Shown here: positions 51,236 through 59,375 of the stretch, in pieces
Layout of the letters: the number at the start of each line of letters is the position of its first letter
Numbering within the stretch: the first letter of the stretch is position 1
Origin: JAWSUT01 sp033549345
GTDB taxonomy: Bacteria > Bacillota > Dethiobacteria > Dethiobacterales > Dethiobacteraceae
Direction of reading: 5' to 3'
NCBI GenBank assembly: GCA_033549345.1
Contig: JAWSUT010000016.1
Location: 1-64,000, forward strand
Length of the DNA stretch: 64,000 nucleotides
Translations under genes and position numbers: made by a program
Notes under the pieces: model-generated
Databases searched by the model: none
Told to the model about the DNA's origin: nothing
The model's input: the letters and a program-made list of their open reading frames with translations, nothing else

Positions 51236-51478
51236 ATGTCTAAAAAATGGTTGTTACTGCTGCTTGTTTTAGCATTAGTCGCTGTTCTGACAATTGGCTG
51301 CGGTGGAGACACAAATACACCGGATGAGCCTACAGTAGTCGAGGGGTCTACCATACCCCATGCTGTTGACGGTGAATACGAAGACTGTATGAACTGTCAT
51401 GGCACTGCTATTTCTGAATCTCATGCTGATTTTGACAGTTTCGCAGACAGATGCCTTGACTGTCACGCTCAGGAATAA
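51236..51478 (+). CDS. Mini dihaem c-type cytochrome lipoprotein
   Basis: An 80-residue protein with signal peptide and lipobox (LTIGC, Cys22), a short acidic linker and two haem sites, CMNCH (about 51-55) and CLDCH (about 74-78), separated by ESHADFD. After processing only about 58 residues remain, one of the smallest dihaem designs. AAGGAGGAAGG precedes ATG 51236. It stands alone with its own promoter and terminator. It may shuttle electrons at the outer membrane face to the larger cytochromes, which is an inference. Confidence 0.85.
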   Translation: MSKKWLLLLLVLALVAVLTIGCGGDTNTPDEPTVVEGSTIPHAVDGEYEDCMNCHGTAISESHADFDSFADRCLDCHAQE

Positions 51479-51545
51479 CGCTTCTTAGGATTTTAAGCGT
51501 AAAACTGCCCCCGTCATAAGAATAAACAACATAGAAGAGAGACTG

Positions 51546-51574
51546 ACGCCCCGTGATTTGCGCCGGGGCGTTTT
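51546..51574 (+). terminator. Terminator after the dihaem gene
   Basis: ACGCCCCG pairs with CGGGGCGT, then T4. It lies about 70 bp after the stop. Confidence 0.75.
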
Positions 51575-51672
51575 CTTCTGTAATGACCGGATTAAATACT
51601 TCGGCAGGGATATCGGCAGGATGTGGCGAATGGATTCAGGCCTGAAATTCAATGCAGCAGGAGAACGAAACA

Positions 51673-53058
51673 ATGAAAACACTGACAGACACCCGGTCAG
51701 GGGCAAGCAAGACGGCAGTTGCACGTATGCTGCGGTTGCGCTGGATAATCTGGCTGATACCATCTCTGATCTATGCTACCAGCCATGTTCACCGTATTGC
51801 TCCGACTATCCTCTTTGATGATCTGATGAGTACATTTCGCACTACCGGTGCGAGCTTAGGCGGCTTGGGTTCAATGTATTTCTATATTTATGCCGTGATG
51901 CAGATTCCCTCAGGACTGTTTGCGGATACGCTGGGGCCAAGAAAAACAATTACCGCAGGAGCATGTATCGGTGGATCCGGCGCTTTTGTTTTCGGTCGTG
52001 CCGGTACACTCTGGGTAGCTTACCTGGGGAGATTTCTGATTGGCTTCGGCATGTCTTTGATTTTTATCTGCATTATGAAGCTGGCGGCCGAATGGTTCAG
52101 GGACCATGAATTCGGCTCACTCTCGGGGCTGACGCTAATGGGGGGAAACCTCGGCGCAATGCTCGCAACAACGCCGTTGTACTTGCTGGTATTGCAAGTC
52201 GGCTGGCGTCTTTCCTACCAGGCCATTGGCCTGGCCACACTGATTTTTGGGACACTTGCCTGGATTATTATCAGGAACAGACCTGCAGAGCTGGGGTTGC
52301 CGTCCGCAAAAGACCTCGACACCGGTCATGACTCACAGGCAGCAGCAGAAACGAAGCCGGCAAGAATCAGTATCGGCAGAGGGTTAAAGACAGCACTGGC
52401 AACACGTGCGGTTTGGCCTACAGTAATTCTCAGTTTTGGCCTATACGGGACAATTGTTGCCTTAAAGGGCATGTGGCTTACACCGTATCTGACTCAGGTT
52501 TATGGTCTTAGCCGTGAACAGGCCACCGGTTATGTTTTACTATCTTTGATTGCGGGGCTCTTTGGACCGCTATTAATCGGTGTGCTGTCTGATCGAATCA
52601 GACGCCGCAAGCTGCCGATCATGCTGTTTACGCCGCTCTACCTTTTGACTTGGCTCGTGATTGCTTTTTGGAACGGAGGCCGGCCTCCTTTGGCGGCCGT
52701 ACCAATCTTACTCTTTCTGCTAAGTATCTTTTGCTCTCCCGTTGCTTTGACCTGGGCGTGTGCCAAAGAAGTCAGTCATCCGTCCCTGGTTGGCCTGGCT
52801 ACGGGAATTGCAAACATTGGCGGGTTTTTAGGGGGAGCTCTCATGCAGTTTCTTTTCGGCTATATTCTCGACCTTAAATGGCAGGGAGCCATGGTTGACG
52901 GTGTACGGATTTATCCGCTAGAGGCCTATCAGACTGCTTTTATCTTCACATCAGTAATCGTCTGTATCAGCCTGGCCAGTGTCTTTTTTATCCGTGAGAC
53001 AAACTGCAAAAATATCTACCCCGAAAACCTGATTACCGCTGCGGAAGTCGTATTATAA
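51673..53058 (+). CDS. MFS transporter
   Basis: A 461-residue protein with twelve helices. The loop 2-3 motif GLFADTLGPRKT (GxxxDxxGxRxx) and the related GVLSDRIRRRKLP after helix 8 mark the major facilitator superfamily. Its overall shape is that of anion/sugar-phosphate or nitrate-type members, but no substrate signature was seen. ATG 51673 has AGGAG upstream, and an ATG at 51652 lacks one. The IclR gene just downstream may regulate it. Confidence 0.85.
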   Translation: MKTLTDTRSGASKTAVARMLRLRWIIWLIPSLIYATSHVHRIAPTILFDDLMSTFRTTGASLGGLGSMYFYIYAVMQIPSGLFADTLGPRKTITAGACIGGSGAFVFGRAGTLWVAYLGRFLIGFGMSLIFICIMKLAAEWFRDHEFGSLSGLTLMGGNLGAMLATTPLYLLVLQVGWRLSYQAIGLATLIFGTLAWIIIRNRPAELGLPSAKDLDTGHDSQAAAETKPARISIGRGLKTALATRAVWPTVILSFGLYGTIVALKGMWLTPYLTQVYGLSREQATGYVLLSLIAGLFGPLLIGVLSDRIRRRKLPIMLFTPLYLLTWLVIAFWNGGRPPLAAVPILLFLLSIFCSPVALTWACAKEVSHPSLVGLATGIANIGGFLGGALMQFLFGYILDLKWQGAMVDGVRIYPLEAYQTAFIFTSVIVCISLASVFFIRETNCKNIYPENLITAAEVVL

Positions 53059-53086
53059 AACTGTTTAAACCACGTCACCGCTGAAC

Positions 53087-53115
53087 TTGACAGTGACTCT
53101 AAACTGGCATACAAT
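53087..53115 (+). promoter_or_regulatory. Promoter of the IclR-family gene
   Basis: TTGACA (53087-53092), 17-bp spacer, TACAAT (53110-53115), 56 bp before the start. Confidence 0.75.
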
Positions 53116-53170
53116 TAAATAATGCAGTGTATTAAGACAGAGCCCAACGATGCGTTCTGGGAGGTTAACG

Positions 53171-54010
53171 ATGGAAAGATTGACTGCCGTAGAAAAGGTA
53201 ACAGAAGAAAAGGGACATGCACAGTCTGAAGGGAATATTGTTCAATCGGTTGAGAGGGCGCTTACTCTTCTTGAGATCCTGTCGGAAGAAGGCAGCCCCA
53301 TGGCCATTACCGATATTGCCAAGGCAGTGGAATTGAAAATCAGTACTGTACACCGCCTGCTGGCAACGCTGATTAATAAGGGATATGTGGAAAAGGATGC
53401 TGACAGCAGTAAATACAAGCTTAGCTTCAAGCTTTTTACCATTGGTCAGTCTTCCATTTATCCGCTCGACTTACGCTCCAAAGGTCACCCGTTTCTGGAA
53501 GAGTTGGTGGACAGGTGTAATGAAACAGCCAACCTGAGTGTGCTGGATGGTGGCGAGGTTGTCTACATTGACCAGGTGGAATCCACAAATATTGTTATCG
53601 TCAAAATGTTCTCTACTGTGGGCAGCCGCAGGCAGGCTCATTGTACCGGCTCCGGTAAAGTACTCCTTGCACACCTGCCGCAGGTTGAGCAAGAAAAATT
53701 GTTATCCCAAATGGAACTGAAACGCTATACCAATGAAACCATTACAGATTTGAATATCCTAAGAAAAGAGCTGGAACGGATTAGCGGCCAGGGTTACGGG
53801 CTGGATATGGGTGAGAGGGAAAAAGACATGCGCTGTGTGGCCGCCCCCATCAGGAGGCACGACGGTCAGGTCATCGCCGCCGTCAGTGTATCCGGGCCCA
53901 GTACGCGAATCACGTCTTACTACCTGAACAACGAACTGATTGAAATCGTTATGGATGTGGCAAGCAAACTGTCCCGTGCCCTGGGTTGGGATGGTAACGG
54001 TACCGTATAG
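53171..54010 (+). CDS. IclR-family transcriptional regulator
   Basis: A 279-residue regulator. After a 25-residue polar lead comes the winged HTH (SVERALTLLEILSEE...LKISTVHRLLATLINKGYV) and then the GAF-like effector domain with CTGSGKVLLAHLP and GLDMGEREKDMRCVAAPI, both IclR hallmarks. It binds short palindromes and senses a small organic acid. ATG 53171 follows GGGAGG. It lies between an MFS gene and the glutamate-synthase-like gene, whose promoter carries a palindrome suited to this family. Confidence 0.9.
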   Translation: MERLTAVEKVTEEKGHAQSEGNIVQSVERALTLLEILSEEGSPMAITDIAKAVELKISTVHRLLATLINKGYVEKDADSSKYKLSFKLFTIGQSSIYPLDLRSKGHPFLEELVDRCNETANLSVLDGGEVVYIDQVESTNIVIVKMFSTVGSRRQAHCTGSGKVLLAHLPQVEQEKLLSQMELKRYTNETITDLNILRKELERISGQGYGLDMGEREKDMRCVAAPIRRHDGQVIAAVSVSGPSTRITSYYLNNELIEIVMDVASKLSRALGWDGNGTV

Positions 54011-54043
54011 CAACCGTCAGCATTAAAATTGCATAGACCAGTC

Positions 54044-54072
54044 AAAAAGCACCTTGCCAGGTGCTTTTTTTT
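54044..54072 (+). terminator. Terminator after iclR
   Basis: AAAAAGCACCT-TGCC-AGGTGCTTTTT hairpin with a long T-run. Confidence 0.88.
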
Positions 54073-54251
54073 TGCGTAGGAAATTATATTCATTCAGAAA
54101 AGCGTGCTCCTACGCAATTGGGGGGTAGTAGGGGGATTCCCACCTACTCTTGCGGGGTGGTCAGGGTCGAAGACCCGTCGAAGGGGTGGCAACCCCTAAA
54201 GAACAAGAAAGACGCAACCGCCATGCAAAAACGCGTCAGCGTCTTTCTTGT
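54072..54251. ncRNA. Multi-hairpin structured element, unidentified
   Basis: Five consecutive stems occupy 180 nt: TTGCGTAGGA/TCCTACGCAA (54072-54081 with 54108-54117), AGTAGGGGG/CCC-A-CCTACT (54127-54148), GGGTC-GAA-GACCC (54164-54176), AGGGGT-GGCA-ACCCCT (54182-54197) and a 13-bp stem ACAAGAAAGACGC/GCGTCTTTCTTGT (54203-54251). No reading frame explains it. It could be a non-coding RNA or a small non-autonomous mobile element. Strand is undecided because hairpins are symmetric. Confidence 0.5.
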
Positions 54252-54340
54252 GCTTTAATGAACAGTTAAATGGAATCATATTTCATAATGCAGCGATATA
54301 TCATTGAATTTGTACTAAAAAGGATATATAATGCTACAAA

Positions 54341-54357
54341 ATTTCATATTATGAAAT
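54341..54357. promoter_or_regulatory. Perfect palindromic operator candidate
   Basis: ATTTCATA-T-TATGAAAT, ten bp before the -35 box of the next promoter. A related half site (ATTTCATAATG) is near 54280-54290. TTTCA/TGAAA palindromes are typical of IclR-family sites, and an IclR gene lies just upstream. Confidence 0.6.
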
Positions 54358-54366
54358 ACAATTCCA

Positions 54367-54396
54367 TTGACAGAAAAAACTTGCTGTTGCTATAAT
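54367..54396 (+). promoter_or_regulatory. Promoter of the glutamate-synthase-like gene
   Basis: Consensus TTGACA and TATAAT separated by 18 bp, 132 bp before the start codon. Confidence 0.8.
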
Positions 54397-54527
54397 GAAA
54401 TTAGATAAAAACGGAATTACAAACCACTATGCGGAAATATTAATGCTGGTAATCTTGTTAAAATTGCTGTAATTGCATTGTGTAGGTGGAATGAGTTCCG
54501 CGATATGGAGAAAAGGGAGGAAAAAGT

Positions 54528-56168
54528 ATGAGTTTCAGTAAAGGTTTAAATGCAAGCAAGACTACATTCACAAAAAACAGAACGCCCGAGAGTGTGTCGC
54601 CGTTTAGCGGTCTTTGTACCACCTGCCTGGAAGGGTGTCCGGGTCTGTGTGAAGTAGGTAAGTCTGCTTTCCGCGGCCGTGAAGTTCTTTATCCCCAACC
54701 ATATGGTACCACGACATTTGCTTCTGAAAAAGATTACCCTGTAGACTTTTCACACTTTAATATAATGGGCACGGCTGTTGGTGCCCAGGGAATCGAAGCA
54801 GACAGTGACAAAGCAATTTTCCCCGCCGCCAGCGTTGAAAGCAGGGTAGGAGCAACCGAAGAGATTAAGCTAAAAGTTCCTTTTGTCGTACCCGGCCTGG
54901 GTTCAACCAAAGTAGCTGCCGACAACTGGGTCGATTTAGCAGCCGGGTGTGCGATATCCGGCGCAATTCTTACAGTTGGTGAGAATGTCTGTGGCATGGA
55001 TCCCAACAGTGTCATTAAAAACGGTAGGGTTGTTAGTTCGCCAAACCTAAAGAACCGGGTGCAGAATTACCGGGACTGGCAGGACGGTTACGGTGAGATT
55101 GTAGTGCAGTCCAATGTGGAAGATACGAAACTGGGTGTTTTGGAATATGCCATCCAGGAGCTGGGTGTAGAAGCAGTCGAGCTTAAATGGGGCCAGGGTG
55201 CAAAGAATATAGGCGGTGAAGTTAAAGTCAGGACTCTGGAAGAGGCACTCACCCTCAAGAAGCGTGGTTATGTTGTTTACCCCGACCCTGAGGATTTATA
55301 TGTTCAGGAACTCTTTAAATCCGGCGCGTTCCATGAATTTGAGCGTCACTCCCGTGTTGGCATGGTAACAGAGGAATCTTTCCTTGCCCGTGTTGAGGAG
55401 TTAAGAGAGATAGGTGCAAAATATGTTTTCCTGAAGACCGGTGCGTATCGACCTGCTGATTTAGCAAGAGCCGTAAAGTTTTCTTCCAAAGCCAGAATTG
55501 ACTTATTGACAGTTGACGGTGCAGGCGGCGGTACCGGTATGAGCCCGTGGCGCATGATGAATGAATGGGGTATTCCCACAGTATACCTTGAGTCTCTCCT
55601 CTTCAATTATATGGAGCGGCTGAAAGTACAGGGAGAATTCATCCCCAATGTATGTATGGCCGGCGGCTTTAGCCTGGAAGACAACATTTTTAAAGGATTC
55701 GCCCTGGCGGCACCTTACGTGAATGCCATCGGTATGGCAAGGTCACCCCTGACAGCAGTGATGGTTGGCAAAACAATGTGCGAAGCATGCGACCAGGGGA
55801 AAGTCCCTGCCGATATCGCCAAAAAATACGGAACCACCCGTGAGCAGGTCTTTGCTGCAGTTCATAAGCTCAAAGATAAATATGGCAATGATATCAGTAA
55901 GATTCCTGCCGGCGCTCTGGGGGTATTCACCTACTTTGACCGCCTGCAGACCGGTATACAGCAGTTGATGTGCGGATCGCGCAAATTCGCCCTGGAGTAT
56001 ATCACAAGAGATGACTTAGCTGCGATTACCCGTGAGGCAGCCGATGTCAGCGGTATTCCCTACATCATGGATCTGGATAAAGATGAAGCAGACCGCATCC
56101 TCAGCCGCAGTTCTGCAGCCGATACCTATTCTCTCCAGAATTACAGGCGGCCTGCCAGTTCCAGATAA
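54528..56168 (+). CDS. FMN-binding glutamate-synthase family protein
   Basis: A 546-residue protein with the FMN/TIM-barrel core of glutamate synthase large subunits (VVQSNVEDTKLGVLEYA, LLTVDGAGGGTGMSPW, VCMAGGFSLEDN) but no glutaminase domain. The N-terminus carries a Cys cluster CTTCLEGCPGLC (about 31-42), and CGMD, MCEACDQG and MCGS motifs occur further in. It fits the stand-alone GltB2-type proteins of clostridia and archaea, whose true reaction is often untested. AGGGAGG precedes ATG 54528. The promoter region suggests control by the neighbouring IclR protein. Confidence 0.85.
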   Translation: MSFSKGLNASKTTFTKNRTPESVSPFSGLCTTCLEGCPGLCEVGKSAFRGREVLYPQPYGTTTFASEKDYPVDFSHFNIMGTAVGAQGIEADSDKAIFPAASVESRVGATEEIKLKVPFVVPGLGSTKVAADNWVDLAAGCAISGAILTVGENVCGMDPNSVIKNGRVVSSPNLKNRVQNYRDWQDGYGEIVVQSNVEDTKLGVLEYAIQELGVEAVELKWGQGAKNIGGEVKVRTLEEALTLKKRGYVVYPDPEDLYVQELFKSGAFHEFERHSRVGMVTEESFLARVEELREIGAKYVFLKTGAYRPADLARAVKFSSKARIDLLTVDGAGGGTGMSPWRMMNEWGIPTVYLESLLFNYMERLKVQGEFIPNVCMAGGFSLEDNIFKGFALAAPYVNAIGMARSPLTAVMVGKTMCEACDQGKVPADIAKKYGTTREQVFAAVHKLKDKYGNDISKIPAGALGVFTYFDRLQTGIQQLMCGSRKFALEYITRDDLAAITREAADVSGIPYIMDLDKDEADRILSRSSAADTYSLQNYRRPASSR

Positions 56169-56211
56169 TCTACCCTTTAAGTCCAGGAGTTTTTCCCGGG
56201 AGGGGATTCGT

Positions 56212-56703
56212 ATGGGATCGTTGGAGCATTATCAGAACATCATGAAGATTGTGCCTGAGGCTATCCGGTTTTGCTGCCAAAAAGAGCACATGACAGAAGA
56301 AACGTTCTTCAGAAATCTCCAGGCCGGAGATGAGGCTACACACAGCCGGCTCAGGTATGCATTAGCCAAAGGCATATCAGGTTACCTGGGGAGTTTCGAT
56401 GATAATCTCCAAAGTGTCTATGTCTATGGATCCACCATGGATGACAACGCCGGGTTAAGTTCGGACATCGACCTGATTATCCAGGTTAAATGTAAAAACG
56501 GTGAAACAAAGCGAGCACTGGAGATCCTGGATTCCTATCTCCTGATTAGTTACAGAATCCTCCTTGGGAATGATGAGTACCGCATGAATTGTATGTTGGA
56601 TGTGCATATTGTTGATGAACAGGATATAAAAGAACGTACAGATTATGGTTGTCTTATTTCATCCCAGCACACCATCCCTGTCAAGGTATGGAGCAGAGCA
56701 TAG
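56212..56703 (+). CDS. Nucleotidyltransferase-domain protein
   Basis: A 163-residue protein with the polymerase-beta-type NTP transferase motif YVYGSTMDDNAGLSSDIDLI (GS...DxD, about 74-93) after a helical N-terminus. Such minimal enzymes act as toxin or modifying nucleotidyltransferases, often beside an HEPN protein, but none is adjacent. GGGAGGGG precedes ATG 56212. It lies 43 bp after the glutamate-synthase-like gene and is probably co-transcribed. Confidence 0.75.
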   Translation: MGSLEHYQNIMKIVPEAIRFCCQKEHMTEETFFRNLQAGDEATHSRLRYALAKGISGYLGSFDDNLQSVYVYGSTMDDNAGLSSDIDLIIQVKCKNGETKRALEILDSYLLISYRILLGNDEYRMNCMLDVHIVDEQDIKERTDYGCLISSQHTIPVKVWSRA

Positions 56704-56731
56704 AAAACTCGAGATCTCTTAGACAGGTTAA

Positions 56732-56765
56732 AATAAGCCGGCCCCTTTGATGGGGCCGGCTTATT
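56732..56765. terminator. Bidirectional terminator
   Basis: AATAAGCCGGCCCC-TTTGAT-GGGGCCGGCTTATT hairpin with T-rich flank. Confidence 0.9.
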
Positions 56766-56845
56766 TTCCTACATGTAAATACCCCTTTCCCGGTTTGGCA
56801 GGAGATGATCCAGCTTGTAACGAATCATATTGCTAATCTGTCGGG

Positions 56846-57511
56846 TTATAGAAGCTTTGATTCATTCATCATCAATTCAAAGGTTCCGCCGAGATAGTCT
56901 GCAGCTTTTCTGCACATCATCATGCGGGTCAGAAAAATCTCAAAGTACTCCATTTTTGATGAAATCTTTATGTCAATTTTTAACCGCAGGGAAATTAATT
57001 TGCTGCCGCCGTCCACAAACAACATGGATTCCTCCACAGCGTAATTTACCCGGTCATGAATATCAAAAGTAACGATTTCATGGTTTCTGACGCGGCCGCG
57101 GCGTACGTCACTTTTGTCAGCCAGAACCAGGGCTGCAGCAATGGGGCTGACATTGGAACCATTCCCTTCATCATGATTGCCGATTGCGGCTATAATGCTT
57201 GCGATTTCTTCCGGGTCCATACCCATACGGGTTAGTATATTAAAAGTCAATAAAGCCCCGGACTGAGCATGCCCGTCCCTGTTAACAAGATTGCCGATGT
57301 CGTGCATATAGCCTGCGATTCTGGCCAATTCCGCTTTGCGCTCATCATAGCTGAATTTTAGCAGGATATCAGCAGCGGTTTCCGCAACTTTTCCGGCGTG
57401 CACAAAGGCGTGTTCCGTAAAACCCAACGCACCGACCATTTCATCTCCTTTAACAATGTAGGTTCGCAGCTCCGGGTTATTAACGATATCACTGAATGTT
57501 ATGTTTCGCAT
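56846..57511 (-). CDS. HD-domain phosphohydrolase
   Basis: A 221-residue protein with the metal-binding series H36/H39-type N-terminal His, YMHDIGN (HD, about 68-74), GNHDEG (about 110-115) and ALVLADKSDVRRGR. It is a predicted metal-dependent phosphohydrolase acting on nucleotides or cyclic dinucleotides. AGGAGG precedes ATG 57511. The substrate is unknown, and the C-terminal 70 residues are helical and family-specific. Confidence 0.82.
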   Translation of the reverse strand: MRNITFSDIVNNPELRTYIVKGDEMVGALGFTEHAFVHAGKVAETAADILLKFSYDERKAELARIAGYMHDIGNLVNRDGHAQSGALLTFNILTRMGMDPEEIASIIAAIGNHDEGNGSNVSPIAAALVLADKSDVRRGRVRNHEIVTFDIHDRVNYAVEESMLFVDGGSKLISLRLKIDIKISSKMEYFEIFLTRMMMCRKAADYLGGTFELMMNESKLL

Positions 57512-57591
57512 GTTTCCTCCTAAATCAGTAGCACATTATATCTAGATTATCCTGCGCCCAATATCGGGCCTTTATACAAAGGAGGCCGGCT

Positions 57592-58323
57592 ATGCCGCAA
57601 TATGCAGAACCGCCGCTATACACAGAAACCCTGCAGTATTTAAAAAAGGATCCCGTAAATAATCTGAATATCATTTATTTCATGGAAAATTATCAAACCG
57701 AAGGGATAGTAAGAGCCGGTAAATCCGTTCTCATACGTGGCACCAGTGATAACAAATGGTTATATATCAGCAGTTCAAATAAAAGCGAATTAGCTTTCTT
57801 AACAAAGCAAATGGATAAAAGTGATACGAATTTTGCTGCTGTCCAAAGCTGGATGCTGCCCCTGCTCACTAAGGAAAGAAGTGTTGACTGGATCATGTCA
57901 ACCACCCAGTGTTTGCTGCCTGCAGATGTAGGGCTCCCAAGAGCGGAACTCAAGACGTCACCGCTTTTATCTCAGGATGCGTCCTTTATTTATGAACAGC
58001 TGGGATACAGGGACATTACAACTGTAGAATACATCACTGACAGAATAACAAGAGGGGAAAGCGCCGCCCTTTATGAGCGGGACAGACCTGTGGCCTGGGC
58101 GGCCACACATGATGACGGGGCAATGGGCCTGCTCTATGTTCTGCCGGAGTATCGTCGCAGAGGTTATGCAAAAGCCGTACTTGTCTGTCTCGCTGAACAA
58201 ATTCGCCGGGCAGGAAGAATCCCGTTTGCCCAAATTGAAGAAGAGAATCACAGGTCGCTGCATCTTACGGCAAAACTTGGCTTTGTGCCGCACAGAGACG
58301 TTCACTGGCTGAAGACAAATTAA
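57592..58323 (+). CDS. GNAT-family N-acetyltransferase
   Basis: A 243-residue protein with a C-terminal acetyltransferase fold: GLLYVLPEYRRRGYAKAVL is the acetyl-CoA pyrophosphate loop (Q/RxxGxG/A variant), and IEEENHRSLHLTAKLGF is the end motif. The N-terminal 130 residues are a second, degenerate GNAT-like half. AAAGGAGG precedes ATG 57592. The acceptor is unknown. Confidence 0.82.
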   Translation: MPQYAEPPLYTETLQYLKKDPVNNLNIIYFMENYQTEGIVRAGKSVLIRGTSDNKWLYISSSNKSELAFLTKQMDKSDTNFAAVQSWMLPLLTKERSVDWIMSTTQCLLPADVGLPRAELKTSPLLSQDASFIYEQLGYRDITTVEYITDRITRGESAALYERDRPVAWAATHDDGAMGLLYVLPEYRRRGYAKAVLVCLAEQIRRAGRIPFAQIEEENHRSLHLTAKLGFVPHRDVHWLKTN

Positions 58324-58402
58324 ACACAGTACATAATCAGATGCTGTACAAGTATAATTAATAGTGAAACGTTTCTTTGGCACAACAACGGGGAGGTACT
58401 GT

Positions 58403-59338
58403 ATGAAAATAGCTGTGATTGGTGTGGGAGGGGTCGGTGGGTATTTTGGCGGGAAACTGGCAAGCCATGCGGAGCAGTATCCGTCAGAGAACACAGAGGT
58501 CTATTTTGTTGCCAGAAATGAGCACCTGAAGGCGATTAAAAAAAACGGCCTGACAGTACGTACAGCCGATGAAGGCGAATTCGTGGCGAGGCCCGCGCTG
58601 GCCACAGATTGTCTAGCTGAACTGCCGCTGCTGGATGTTTGCCTGATCTGTGTTAAAGGGTATGACCTGCCCGGTGTGTTACACGAACTCAAAGGGAGAA
58701 TTCAACCTGATACTAAAATAATTGCCCTGTTAAACGGTGTGGATATATATGACCGCATCAGATCTGTAATCACAGACGGTATCACCTATCCTGCATGTGT
58801 ATATATCGGCACACATCTTGAAAAACCCGGCATGATTGTCCAAAACGGCGGAAGCCGCACAATACTGCTCGGAGAGGACACCGGGCATCCCGGTATATTT
58901 CCCCGGGCAACTCTGAAACTATTTGCAGCGGCAAAGATCAGTTTCAGTTGGTGTGAAAACCCCTTTACAGAAATCTGGACTAAATATATATTTATAGCCG
59001 CTTTTGGCATGGTAACCGCCAGTGAAAACAAAACATTCGGGCAAATACTGGCAGACAGGGAGTGCAGTGAAACGGTCCGGGCCATCATGCAGGAAATCGT
59101 TGAGATAGCAAAAATGAAGGGCATTGATCTACCGGCAGGCATTGTCGCCGATTCCATGCAAAAAGCAAACAATTTTCCTTATGAAACGAAAACATCCTTT
59201 CAACGGGATTTTGAACAAAGCGGCAAGCCCGATGAAAGAGAACTCTTCGGCGATACAATCATCCGCTTAGGCGAAGCTTACAGGGTAGCTACTCCAACAA
59301 CACAGGCCGTCAACGAGAAGCTTACAAGAATAAAATAA
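58403..59338 (+). CDS. Ketopantoate reductase family protein (PanE/ApbA)
   Basis: A 311-residue NADPH-binding protein with the Rossmann motif IGVGGVGGYFGGKL (about 6-19), VKGYDL and ALLNGVD lining the cofactor, and the C-terminal helical domain with catalytic Lys/Glu-type residues (TKYIFIAAFGMVTA). Closest role: 2-dehydropantoate to pantoate in coenzyme A synthesis, but paralogues use other 2-keto acids. GGGGAGG precedes ATG 58403. Confidence 0.87.
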   Translation: MKIAVIGVGGVGGYFGGKLASHAEQYPSENTEVYFVARNEHLKAIKKNGLTVRTADEGEFVARPALATDCLAELPLLDVCLICVKGYDLPGVLHELKGRIQPDTKIIALLNGVDIYDRIRSVITDGITYPACVYIGTHLEKPGMIVQNGGSRTILLGEDTGHPGIFPRATLKLFAAAKISFSWCENPFTEIWTKYIFIAAFGMVTASENKTFGQILADRECSETVRAIMQEIVEIAKMKGIDLPAGIVADSMQKANNFPYETKTSFQRDFEQSGKPDERELFGDTIIRLGEAYRVATPTTQAVNEKLTRIK

Positions 59339-59369
59339 AAAGCACGTTCCGCAAAAGGAACGTGCTTTT
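59337..59369. terminator. Bidirectional terminator
   Basis: AAAAGCACGTTCC-GCAAAA-GGAACGTGCTTTT, overlapping the stop of the panE-like gene and facing cstA. Confidence 0.9.
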
Positions 59370-59375
59370 GCAAGT

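Noticed and set aside
54072..54251. Retron or group II intron RNA
   Set aside because: No reverse transcriptase gene is near and no domain V-like hairpin is present.
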